Origin: Perkinsus olseni
Lineage: Eukaryota; Perkinsozoa; Perkinsida; Perkinsidae
DNA: 64,000 nt
NCBI GenBank assembly: GCA_013115135.1
Contig: JABANP010000268.1
Coordinates: 1 to 64,000, forward strand
Direction of reading: 5' to 3'
This document shows positions 23,022 to 32,363 of this stretch, one piece after another (the first letter of the stretch is position 1; each line of letters begins with the position of its first letter). A program made the translations under genes and the position numbers. Under the pieces are notes generated by a model that saw only the letters and a list, made by a program, of their open reading frames with translations, was not told where the DNA came from and searched no databases.

Positions 23022-26000
23022 CTAGTTACGACGTCGAGGAACTCGGCTCGGCTTGGGAAGATCTTCTTCATATCGCCATACTTCTTCATCCAAATCCAAC
23101 CACTCTGGTGAACTCCCATCATCCCAAGTAACTAGACAGTGTCGACCATCCTTCTTCGATATGGACTCATCTTGTCGGATCGTTCCTTGATAGAACTTCC
23201 GCGAGCCGGTAGTGTCAGGAATTTCCACCGAGATTTTACACCCCACTCTTGAAGGTCCTTGGACAGTGTATCGAGAACGAATCGCTTCATCATCATCTTC
23301 TAAGGGACATAAATTGGTGAACGACTCAACCTGTTTCCGACCACTCGGAAATACGACCATGACCCTTTTCCCAGGTAACATAGCATCAACGTGGGCTATA
23401 GTAGCCCCCAAGTCAGCTTTTCGGGCCCGTTGACGTATCACCATAACCGTCTCACCGACATAGGGAGTCCAAGGTCTGATATCATGAGCCGATTTTGCCA
23501 TAGTTTGCAAAACATGGGTACGAAGCTTTCTCCAGTATAAACGTAGATACTCCCTACGAAATGCCAAAGCATCACGCAAAGGCACACAAACGTCCGAACC
23601 GGCAGCAAGCTTCATCGGTCCCACTCTACGGTCATAACCAAACGCTAACATATCAGGAGTAAGCGGCCGCTGCGCTCCTCCAATTTCAACCACTCGTCCC
23701 AACGGACGAGAATTGAGAACATACATCAGATACTCGAGCAATAACTGGAGATCCCCATCATCCGTAGGAATTCGTCCACGATACCGACGTAAAACCTTAC
23801 GAAGAAGAGTCAGAGCCAACCCATGGATCCTATTGGACCGCCCTGCCTCCCAAGGGGCAGATGATGCCAGTAGTTGTATGGAGCCCCCCAAAGTAGACAC
23901 CAGGTCTTGTGCAAATTTTTCAGAGGAAAAATATGAAGCTTGATCGGTGTATATATAGCGTAAACCTCCACGCTGTAACTGTACTTTCTGCAAGCATTTT
24001 AATACACTCGGACCATCTTCTTTGGTTAGCTTGACCAACGTACAGTGTCCAGTAGCTCGACATACCACGACCAGCAATTTAACATAACCGCCCAAATGGA
24101 GGACGTCTACATCAACAGACCAGTAGGGTTGTTCATTCAACAACAGCGACTCTTCATCCTTACTCATACTGGGCGGCGACCGTCGCTGGAGTTTTGCCCT
24201 GTTCAACCGACAGGGGATGCACTTATATATTAGTGCCCTCAACTCTTTCCCACAACTCGGGAAGTAAAACATATCAACCATAGCCAGCGTCGCTTCTCGC
24301 CCCCCATGGCCGCAGCGCCTGTGGCCATCGTGGAGAATTGTCTTTCTCAAACATCTACACTCAACCGGAATATAGATTTGCTTGAACGGCTTCCCAGTAG
24401 CAGATCCCAACTGAAAGTATAAGATACCATCTTCTTCTACCATCGGCGAACCACCCCTCAAGAGGCGCTCTCGAGCCTTGTTATTCAAACAAGCTTGGGC
24501 ACTTCGTGCTATAATCTTAACGTCACCCTCGACGTCATACTCTGTAATCGAAGAAGCCTCTTGACGAGGGGCTCTCCTAGCAGCACTCCACCAACGACGA
24601 AGAATAGTCTTCATCAGACGGACCTTCCTCAGAATCGAGTCAACATCATAAGAATCTGCTGCCCACCGTTCTGCTAAGCCGTAACCAGAGCCGTCGTCCC
24701 GCTGAGCGCATACAGAGGTTAAGGAACATACCGTATCCGTGACCAGGACAGCTGATGCAGGTGAATTTACCCCCTCTTGTACCCACTGGACCGGATCATG
24801 TACCACGAACGTCTTCTCAACGCAGCTAGTATCACCCATAGCGACAGCCTCATCGTCAACCACTTCAGTAGTGTTTAATAGGTCCCCAATAACAACCTTC
24901 CTTCCATCGATAGTTCCACACTGTCGATAGAAGATACGCGACAACCTATCTGGATGTTCATTCTGTGCGCCTTCTACGTGTTCAACTCGGATGGACGTAC
25001 CAGGGACTTGATGACGAATATCATGACATTCCTCGGCACAAGCATTGAGAAGGCGATCTAGAGCTCGACGTTCTAATGCACGACTTCGAGATACCCCACC
25101 GAAGGTAGAGCGAGATAACCACTGAGAGCTGGGCTTATTATCCGTCAATAGGACAATATCAAAATGTAAGTTGTTCTTCTTAGCGTACTCCTTACAACCA
25201 TCAACAATATCAGCCACAGCTTGGAGACACTTATGTAACGCTGCCAGCTCTCGGCGATTGCTATGCCAGGACCCTTCGGCCACTTTCCATCGCCAGCAGT
25301 GTTCTCTCAGTAATATCTCCTCAGAACCATATAAATAGTTCACCACATATCCTGCCCCAAGCAGGCTGCTATCCGAGGCTGCTCTTAAGCATATAACCCC
25401 CGCTTCCGGAGGGCCTGGCGCAACCAGGTGCACACAATCTCCGGCCTCATTAGCGTAGATGTCTTCAACCCAAATCAATAATGGGTACACCGCTTGATAA
25501 GGGGCTGATCGGAGACTCACACGGTCATCCCACGTCGAACCAGCAGAGCCAGCCACGCTCCTTAGACAGTCAGCTAGAGCTCGCAGCACACCATGGCGAC
25601 CAAGCGGGTCAAAGCCGATTTGGCCCGCTAAACGGAAAAGTTCACGACGGGTGAATACTCCTTCCTCAATTATCTGCTTTATGACAGCCCTGGCTTTTTG
25701 GGAACGTTCTGAGCGTTCACAAGAGAATGATAACCTTTCTTCTGTCTCTTCTCGGGAGAAACAGAAGCGTACCCCAAGATAGCGTCCCTGTGCTACTGGC
25801 GTATATAATAGACCACGCTTCTTGAACTCATCCTCGAGTATCTTCCGCAGCTTCTCACCAGCAGCGGCGTAGAACTTCCGTAAAGGTGTATGCTGACCTA
25901 GTGCTGATAAACCAGAGATCCAGTATGCCAAATCTCTCACCGCATCCTCGGGAGAGTAACCAGCAATCAGATAATCATCAACAAATAGCCGAATAACTTC

Positions 26001-27296
26001 CGATAAAAACACCGATCTGAACTCGTCCAGAGGAGGATTGAGTGACGCTCCCAAACCCCCTGGACCTATTGAAAGTCCAAACGTAAGGCGGTTTGACAGA
26101 TACCGCGCAAAGGCGGCAATCAAACACACCCGTACACCCCACAATCGTACATGGTAAAATGCGGCCGTAAAGTCGCCAACCAGAAGTACCTTCGGGCTCA
26201 ATATGGTCAATAACGCAAAGGTAGCAGAGATATCAGGAACCTCGCTTGAAACCTTAGACAAGGCTCCATTAGCACTCCTGAAATCACACACCAGCCTAGC
26301 TTTACGCTTAGACTCACCACCTCCCAACATAAACACGTTAGCCGTTAGGGGGTTACCCTCGTAAAGACAAGGATCCTTCACCTCAACCCACCACTTCTTG
26401 TCGAGGTACTCTTGGACCAGCCTCCGGAAAGTCTCCTTCTGGGTAACAGATAACTTATTGAATAAAGTTGCCGAATAAGAACCAACTCTGGTGTGCTTCA
26501 CGTCATCTGGAAATCGCAACTCTGTGGCCATCCATTGCTGCGGTATATCGATAATCTCAACTGGTAGGAGTCGTCGGTACCGGAAAAAGAATCCTGGACA
26601 CCTTGGCACCGGAGTCCATCCAGTCGGTAAACCTTGGAGTATACTCTCAATCTCCTTTGCTTCTACCTTAGTAACTCGCAGTACAACATCTGAACTGTCG
26701 GTACTGGGGGGAACAAGAGGTTCTAACCCTTTTGGTAGGGCCGACCATGAAACCTCTTCATCCTCATAAACTTGTGCTACCAAGAGATCACCAAGAGTCG
26801 TCTTCTTTTCCTCATAGTTCAGCCATGCGGAGGGCATCAGAACCTTAACACCCAGCGTCTGTATCAGTTGTCGACCGACAAGGACTCTACGAGGATCTTG
26901 TTTTCGAGAAGAAGTACCCTGACTTCCAGCCAGGACATTAAACGAAACCGGGACGACCGATTTTTCTTCTTGTAGCCGAAGAAAACCTCGAAGTTCATGA
27001 CCAACCGCCACATGGGACCCATCAGGTAGTACCACTTCCGATGGCACTGACTTTCTTGTCGCAGACCACGGATGTGTACCACTTAACCAATACGACTCTC
27101 CTGCTCCCGTATCCAAGATGCATGTGACCTTCACCCTCCAATCACCCTTGCCTAGCTTCGGGCTGAACCACGCTGTAAAAGAGATCTCAGGTGGCACAGG
27201 ATTCCTTTCAGCCGAGATAGCAGAGAGTGATTCAGATGATGGAAGTCTACCAGCGTAAACCATCGGGCATCGAGAGCTATTGCCGCTGGTTGACAA
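23022..27296 (-). CDS. pol: Pol polyprotein of nested element (PR-RT-RNase H-IN)
   Basis: A 1424-residue open frame. Protease has LDTGAG with Asp at residue 62. RT has LVCDFRSANGAL (about 335-346), catalytic VGDFTAAF (Asp 375) and FVDD (438-441). RNase H has ASDSSLLGAGYV (Asp 642), NRRELAAL and LLTDNKPSS. Integrase has HDGHRRCGH...CIPC (about 988-1027), then core residues in SVDVDVLHLG (about 1063) and IYTDQASYF (about 1117), then WEAGRSNRIHG (about 1143). At the position where most retroelement integrases have the third catalytic Glu in the G..ER block, this protein reads GRSNR, although a Glu lies five residues earlier in WEAG. There is no ATG at the start. Translation by -1 frameshift from gag is the natural reading. 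Confidence 0.9.
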   Translation of the reverse strand: MSTSGNSSRCPMVYAGRLPSSESLSAISAERNPVPPEISFTAWFSPKLGKGDWRVKVTCILDTGAGESYWLSGTHPWSATRKSVPSEVVLPDGSHVAVGHELRGFLRLQEEKSVVPVSFNVLAGSQGTSSRKQDPRRVLVGRQLIQTLGVKVLMPSAWLNYEEKKTTLGDLLVAQVYEDEEVSWSALPKGLEPLVPPSTDSSDVVLRVTKVEAKEIESILQGLPTGWTPVPRCPGFFFRYRRLLPVEIIDIPQQWMATELRFPDDVKHTRVGSYSATLFNKLSVTQKETFRRLVQEYLDKKWWVEVKDPCLYEGNPLTANVFMLGGGESKRKARLVCDFRSANGALSKVSSEVPDISATFALLTILSPKVLLVGDFTAAFYHVRLWGVRVCLIAAFARYLSNRLTFGLSIGPGGLGASLNPPLDEFRSVFLSEVIRLFVDDYLIAGYSPEDAVRDLAYWISGLSALGQHTPLRKFYAAAGEKLRKILEDEFKKRGLLYTPVAQGRYLGVRFCFSREETEERLSFSCERSERSQKARAVIKQIIEEGVFTRRELFRLAGQIGFDPLGRHGVLRALADCLRSVAGSAGSTWDDRVSLRSAPYQAVYPLLIWVEDIYANEAGDCVHLVAPGPPEAGVICLRAASDSSLLGAGYVVNYLYGSEEILLREHCWRWKVAEGSWHSNRRELAALHKCLQAVADIVDGCKEYAKKNNLHFDIVLLTDNKPSSQWLSRSTFGGVSRSRALERRALDRLLNACAEECHDIRHQVPGTSIRVEHVEGAQNEHPDRLSRIFYRQCGTIDGRKVVIGDLLNTTEVVDDEAVAMGDTSCVEKTFVVHDPVQWVQEGVNSPASAVLVTDTVCSLTSVCAQRDDGSGYGLAERWAADSYDVDSILRKVRLMKTILRRWWSAARRAPRQEASSITEYDVEGDVKIIARSAQACLNNKARERLLRGGSPMVEEDGILYFQLGSATGKPFKQIYIPVECRCLRKTILHDGHRRCGHGGREATLAMVDMFYFPSCGKELRALIYKCIPCRLNRAKLQRRSPPSMSKDEESLLLNEQPYWSVDVDVLHLGGYVKLLVVVCRATGHCTLVKLTKEDGPSVLKCLQKVQLQRGGLRYIYTDQASYFSSEKFAQDLVSTLGGSIQLLASSAPWEAGRSNRIHGLALTLLRKVLRRYRGRIPTDDGDLQLLLEYLMYVLNSRPLGRVVEIGGAQRPLTPDMLAFGYDRRVGPMKLAAGSDVCVPLRDALAFRREYLRLYWRKLRTHVLQTMAKSAHDIRPWTPYVGETVMVIRQRARKADLGATIAHVDAMLPGKRVMVVFPSGRKQVESFTNLCPLEDDDEAIRSRYTVQGPSRVGCKISVEIPDTTGSRKFYQGTIRQDESISKKDGRHCLVTWDDGSSPEWLDLDEEVWRYEEDLPKPSRVPRRRN

Positions 27297-27316
27297 TAGC
27301 TCGTCACGCGCCCTTA

Positions 27317-28927
27317 TTAGTTTTTTGAGAGCGATGTGGTCACTTCTTCTTTATCCATCGGTACTCGTCTGACCACATAAGGACGAACATGTAACTGAGA
27401 TACTGGCAGATCAGGTTGTTCTCGAGGCTGGCGATACCCAAATACACAATATTTCTTGCCCTTCTTGTTTTTACCACAATAGACATAGTCTGCCTCAGTG
27501 GCATCCTCTACCGTCTCTGGCTTTCCCGCCGCGGGGCCAACACCAAAGAATATAGACGCACAATTAGACTCCACATCGCGCAACTCTTTTATAGCAGATA
27601 AACGAGGAGTCGAAGAGGCACCAAAACGAGACATAAATCTGGGAGGATCTCCTTCTGAGTCGATCTTCCGAGAGCTCTTCCCAGAAAGCATCTGTATGTC
27701 CTCAGAACTACGACAAGCCGTTCGTATAGCATCAGACACACTAGGAATCTCGTCAGTGGAGGATACAAGGGGTAACATAGTTTCCCAGTCTTGGCTCAGC
27801 TCTTCACTCACATAACTGCCCGACAACGTAGTATACAAACTTCTTATATTGTCCAGGGTCCGCTGAGCCAACTCCACAGGCAACCGAGAGACTATAGTGC
27901 GAATCATGAATCGCATTTCACTAGCATCGCCAGGGTACACCGACTCATATAGATGATAGATAGTCGAGACCTTATTCAAGAAGGTATCACATTGGAAGAC
28001 CCCAGGAAATTGAAGACCAACCAACCGTTTCCGATACTCCAGCTTAAGCAAGGTGCGTCGAGCATACTTCCTCACCAGAGCATCAATAACAGGTTGCCAC
28101 TGGTAATCATTATCTGTAGCCGATTCCAAGGCGGTAGTATGCATATCCTTATTCTCCAAAGTCTCGATGAAAGCGATAGTTATAGAACACTCAATACCTT
28201 TACCAGGGATAAACTTCGCTTCTCCGCCAGACGAACCCGACTTGAAGAATCTTCCACCTCCGGCTTCTACCAGCATTCGACAAAACGCATTGATATGGGC
28301 TTGTAAGCGGAAGACATCGACCAGTTTGGGAAACCTCATTTTACCCAAAGACTCACTTGACAGGGGCTTCCTTGGAGTTTGATCTTCATCTAGAGGTCGA
28401 ACAGACGCAGAGGTAGTAACCGGAGGAGAAGCAAACGTGAGCTTCCTTGTACGAGGGGTCCTGACTCCTTCTGGCAAACCCACAGCATCCTTCTTCGGTA
28501 CCTCTTCCTCTGACTCAGTGGACTTTACCGGAGAACCATCATCTGATCGACCCTGAACACTTCTTGATGCTACCGAGCCTCTGAATGCCAATACTTGCTG
28601 AAGCTTGTCTTGAACCGTTGAAAGCTCTGTTTGAACCACCACAATCTCCTCTTCATACTTCTTCTCATTCTGCTCCAATAGAACCAACGCTTCGTCCTCT
28701 GAGTCAGTGCCCACAGCCCGTAGATTACCAATATCATCCTGGGTCTTACGCAACTGCCCTTGAAGTCGACCAAGTTGTCGTCGTAAGGACGTACGACTCT
28801 TCCGTAGTTCTTCTGTAACTGTTACTAACTCGGAAATCGGGATAGTAGACCCATCGTGGAGCGCCATGTTGATGGTTGGATCTACATTACCCGGTTTCCT
28901 GTTATTAACAGAAGAGGAACTAGTCAT
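27317..28927 (-). CDS. gag: Gag of nested element
   Basis: The frame opens within the 5' LTR; the first Met after the LTR boundary is at 28867, reading MALHDGSTIPISEL, which is the likelier start because it is the first codon to overlap the primer-binding site. The protein has an N-terminal coiled coil (about residues 35-115), a Ser/Pro/Lys linker with EEVPKKDAVG, a helical capsid-like middle, and a basic C-terminus with a single CGKNKKGKKYC pair in place of a CCHC knuckle. It ends with two consecutive stops just after a slippery heptamer. Confidence 0.8.
   Translation of the reverse strand: MTSSSSVNNRKPGNVDPTINMALHDGSTIPISELVTVTEELRKSRTSLRRQLGRLQGQLRKTQDDIGNLRAVGTDSEDEALVLLEQNEKKYEEEIVVVQTELSTVQDKLQQVLAFRGSVASRSVQGRSDDGSPVKSTESEEEVPKKDAVGLPEGVRTPRTRKLTFASPPVTTSASVRPLDEDQTPRKPLSSESLGKMRFPKLVDVFRLQAHINAFCRMLVEAGGGRFFKSGSSGGEAKFIPGKGIECSITIAFIETLENKDMHTTALESATDNDYQWQPVIDALVRKYARRTLLKLEYRKRLVGLQFPGVFQCDTFLNKVSTIYHLYESVYPGDASEMRFMIRTIVSRLPVELAQRTLDNIRSLYTTLSGSYVSEELSQDWETMLPLVSSTDEIPSVSDAIRTACRSSEDIQMLSGKSSRKIDSEGDPPRFMSRFGASSTPRLSAIKELRDVESNCASIFFGVGPAAGKPETVEDATEADYVYCGKNKKGKKYCVFGYRQPREQPDLPVSQLHVRPYVVRRVPMDKEEVTTSLSKN
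27320..27326 (-). promoter_or_regulatory. Programmed -1 frameshift site, A AAA AAC
   Basis: On the minus strand the heptamer AAAAAAC is phased as TCA AAA AAC in the gag frame and is followed at once by TAA TAA. The pol frame is exactly -1 relative to gag and is open through the heptamer into LIRARDELLSTSGN. A_AAA_AAC is one of the standard retroviral slippery heptamers. The stimulatory structure was not tested. Confidence 0.8.
28848..28866 (-). other. Primer-binding site
   Basis: On the minus strand TGGCGCTCCACGATGGGTC starts at the first base inside the 5' LTR. TGG is the complement of a tRNA CCA end. I did not assign the tRNA. Confidence 0.7.
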
Positions 28928-29094
28928 TGTAAAGGGAAAATATATCTATCTTATCTCTATACTGCTCATAGGGGACATAGCGCACTACAGCGCGCTAAGA
29001 TATCCTCCATGAACCAACACACAAGGGACAGCACACCGCTGTCTCCCAGGACAGCGCATTCATCCCGTAGGATTGGAGCTGCCGTCCTGCTACA
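28867..29094 (-). repeat. 5' LTR of the nested element (228 bases)
   Basis: Same length and, by eye, same sequence as 22762-22989. It should contain the promoter and transcription start of the element; no TATA box is obvious. Confidence 0.9.
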
Positions 29095-30230
29095 CCACAT
29101 ATGTCGTATCTACTACAAAATACTCCCAACCAGATGCGGCTACTACGGTCAAATATCTACTACAATACATCACTAGCTATGGTCCCTTCACTTATCTATT
29201 TACGGATAATGGATCGCATTTCAAAAACCAAAGTGTCTATCAATTGCTCAACGCTTTCAACATCCAGATGACGAACTCGGCACCATATGCGCCCTATAGT
29301 CATGGGCAAGTAGAGCGAGCAAACTCAACAGTGCTTATGATGGTCAGGAACTTCGCAGACAAGTATTCTAACTGGGCCGACTACCTACCCTCACTTACAC
29401 TGGCATACAATAACAGTGTGCACTCTACGACTGGTGTGGCACCATCTCATGTCTTCTTTGGTAGGAGTCCGTCACCGTACATGATCACGACATCGGTACC
29501 ACCAGTTCGCGTCGAGTCAGCCTCGCAGTATGTGGACGAGAACGCACTGTCGGTCAAAGCACTCTATGACTTCGTCAGGGAGCAGCTTCTGAGAAAGGCC
29601 GATAATCGACAACGATATCATCAACACCAGCAGCATGCAGCTACCCACTCGGTTGATCTCGGAGATAGAGTATGGTGGTGGAATCCTCATGGTCCGACGG
29701 AGCCCTCAAGGAAGTCGAAGTTGGTCGCCAAGTGGCTTGGTCCATACATCGTGAGAAGGTTCTACCCTGGCACTCGGCTGATGGTATATATATCTGAGGA
29801 AGGAAGCAATAAGGAGATCGTCACTCACATCAACAACATCAGACCAGTGAACCACCCGATTCGAGGACTACTACGAGACGAGAGCACTATGGCTCACGAC
29901 GACTTGACTCACCTTCAGACCGTTGGCAAGGAGGCTTTGACGACATCTCTTCCTAGCAACTTCGGCTTTGACATTCTCCTAGATGATGAGGACGATGATG
30001 ATGACCAGGAGATGAATAGAGTTGACGACTCGTCATCCAGATGCAGCCCCCCACGCCGTCGAGAATGGTATCGCATGATGCCAGAAGGAGTCAGCCCTCG
30101 TCGATGGAGCCGCGATGATGAACCCTTGGCCAGGTTCAGAACAATGTGTTCAACACAATCATCGCACTGTCCAGTGAACACTGCTCACCGAACAGTGAAA
30201 GACCAGCGAAGCTCTATCACGGTGGCCTAA
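29095..30230 (+). pseudogene. Ty3-like pol fragment, 3' half (integrase core and C-terminus)
   Basis: Continues the integrase interrupted at 22761. The second Asp is in LFTDNGSHFKN, and the Glu is in PYSHGQVERANS. After these come SLTLAYNNSVHSTTG and a C-terminal domain with LGDRVWWWNPHG-like and IVTHINNIRPVN motifs typical of Ty3-group elements. An acidic tail (DDEDDDDDQ) follows. From about 30058 the DNA is homologous to 41529 onward, so the left edge of the segmental duplication lies inside this tail. Confidence 0.85.
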
Positions 30231-30233
30231 TCC

Positions 30234-30300
30234 CGTGGACAGTGACGCTGTCTACGGGACAAGTGACGCCGTCTACGGGACAAGTGACACTGTCACAGTG
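30234..30300 (+). repeat. Short tandem repeat, 23-25 base unit
   Basis: Three units of a GACAGTGACGCTGTCTACGG-like sequence, each with an internal GAC...GTC palindrome. The same array, slightly diverged, is at about 41735-41802 in unit B. Confidence 0.7.
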
Positions 30301-30883
30301 GCGCATGTCGTCTGGGACTCAATTCTTGCCTGTTCTTCTTGGCGCTGCCCTTCAATGCTGATAAACTGATACGGGACTCTATTCTGGGCGCGAGCCGCAA
30401 GGTTTTCTCTTCCTTTAGTGATGAATATAATCGTTACAGCGCCTCTCGCTGCCGATTCTATCGCATAACCGGCTGGAGTGGGCTGCTTCTATGCGCTTGC
30501 TCTCGCGTGCCCGTGTCTTATGCCAGCGAAACCGTGGCACGAACCGTGTAGCACAGTCCTAGTTGCACTGCAGATTTCCCCTACGGGGAATCTCCTTCTT
30601 CCCCTCGTTCGACGAGAGCTCTCGCAGCGGAGGCTGGTGAATGGAGCGAAGACTTCGCTCTGCTCAGATGAGCTCCGGGGTCATGGCGCACCTGGGGGTC
30701 CACTGTGAATTGTCCACAAGTCTCAGACTGAGACTCTCACTTAGAGTCTCAGTCTGAGACTTGTCTGAGAGTCTCTCAGCGAGCACCGTAGCTCGCGGTT
30801 TATTCAGGGGTCTCCAGTGATACGTCTCGTATCACGCGGAAGCGTTTAAGATCAGTATCTCTCAGTAGAGCATCCAGGTACAA
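30301..30883 (+). other. Upstream region of TIR-like gene 1
   Basis: No gene is seen. The last 85 bases (ending TAGAGCATCCAGGTACAA before the ATG) are conserved upstream of all four family members, in inverted orientation for the minus-strand copies, and so likely include the promoter or 5' UTR. Confidence 0.5.
30719..30761. repeat. Perfect 19-base hairpin
   Basis: Arms AGTCTCAGACTGAGACTCT (30719-30737) and its exact reverse complement (30743-30761) flank a five-base loop. No T run follows, so a terminator is not suggested. It is absent or decayed at the matching place in unit B. Confidence 0.85.
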
Positions 30884-32363
30884 ATGTCTAACCCCCTCCC
30901 TCTTGCTACAGAGCGCGCTGGGCCCTCGTCAATCTCTCGGAGTCTCGGTCGCGATGCTCGTCTACGGGCCTGCCCCTTGTCAATCATCTTGCTTCATCGA
31001 TCCTTTTCTTCGAAGCTGTGAGAGTCGTGAGGATGCATTCCTCGCTTCGGTACCGGTCGGTTCTGTTGACTTTTTCTTGAGCCATTCATGGGCTGCTGAC
31101 GGCTTATGGAAACAAATTGGTCTTGCTATTTCGTGTTGCTCCAGCGCTTCCTATAAGGTCATGATGTTCTCATCTGCAGTGGCAGCAGGCCTGCTATATG
31201 ATCCGGCGTGGATCGGTTATCAGTACGAACTCTCCGTATGTGTCTTCGGTTTTATATCATTTATAGTTGCCCTATTCGTTATTCCGTTAGTTAAGCACCG
31301 CAAAACCATGGTATTTCTCGATAAGTGTTGTATACCACAGAAGGACCCCATTGCTAAGTCCTATGGTATTTCGAGGCTAGCTGATTATCTCCATGCATCA
31401 GACAAGCTGCTCATCCTCTGGTCTCCTGATTATCTCGATCGTCTCTGGTGCGTCTACGAGTTAGCCGTCTTCTTGGAGACACATGATAAAGATGACGTGG
31501 TCTTGCTGAATTTGGACCACCTAAAGCTCTGCGTGTCCTTGATGTTCCTGCAGTTCTTGAGTATCGTCATCGCGAGCCTCACAGAACAGTATTGTGTAGA
31601 CGTATGGCATATCCTGCATGCGCTTCTACTCGCTTCGAGCTTGACTACGGATTTCGGAGCTTACCGTTGCAGTGAGGAGTGGCAGAAGTTCTGTTCTGAG
31701 GTGAAGCGTTTCACTCTTCGCAAAGCTAAGTGCTCATCATTAGCGGATTACCCCATCCTCAAGCAGCTCATAGTTGATATGTACGGGTCGGAGGCAAGAT
31801 TCGAAGCGGCCGTGAGGGCCCTTTGGTTGGGTGAACGCAGAGAGAGGCAGTGCCCAGCTTGGCTGTTCTCTGCGGCATCGCTGCGAATCATTTGTGCGTC
31901 TTATATCCCTCTCATCTTCGGCCGCGTTGCAGGCGCTATCGCACGCTTGATCAAGAACGATAAATACGATCTCGTGCCAATCTACTCATCAGGGGTTGTC
32001 TGTAAGGCGATACCCAATAACGTGCAGGTGTTGCTGTGGGAACTACGTGGCTCGATCATACCGATCATATTCGCATGCGCCCGAGCTCCTTTGATGCTGC
32101 TGATCGCCCATGAACTGGCAACTGGTTGCACATTGAGCAAATGGTGTCGTGGTGTCATCTTCGTCTCGCTCTTCCAGGCGTATAATTGCTTCTCAAAGAT
32201 GATATGCGGCGCATCGACTTCGCGTCCTCCGCTTTTTCCGGTCCCGATGAATCCGCCGGCAGATGAAGCACGCCTTTGGATCTTCGGAACCGTCGTTGTA
32301 ACTTCATTATTTTTAATTATACGAAGGTCGTATGTCTATGAAGTCCCTTCTGTCGTCAAATAA
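30884..32363 (+). pseudogene. TIR-like multi-spanning membrane protein, copy 1 (frame-broken)
   Basis: The ATG at 30884 matches the start used by the intact copies, but TTTT at 31004-31007 has one T more than its paralogues and shifts the frame after about 40 codons. Downstream the frame is open to TAA 32361-32363 and keeps every family motif: FFLSHSWAADGLWKQIG, MVFLDKCCIPQKDP, LLILWSPDYLDRLWCVYEL and the C-terminal hydrophobic segments. It is a young pseudogene, or intact if the extra T is an assembly error. Its sequence is more diverged from the minus-strand copies than they are from each other. Confidence 0.8.

Larger units (their letters stand above)
22762..29094 (-). mobile_element. Complete LTR retrotransposon nested in the Ty3-like integrase
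   Basis: A 6.33 kb element on the minus strand bounded by two 228-base direct repeats that look identical. It has a TGG-starting primer-binding site directly inside its 5' LTR, a G-rich tract directly inside its 3' LTR, gag, and pol in the -1 frame. Domain order in pol is protease, RT, RNase H, integrase, as in Ty3/gypsy and BEL/Pao elements; I cannot decide between them. The flanks CCA (22759-22761 and 29095-29097) are a 3-base target duplication, or ACCA if the terminal A of the LTR is assigned to the target. Intact frames and matching LTRs indicate very recent insertion. Confidence 0.9.
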
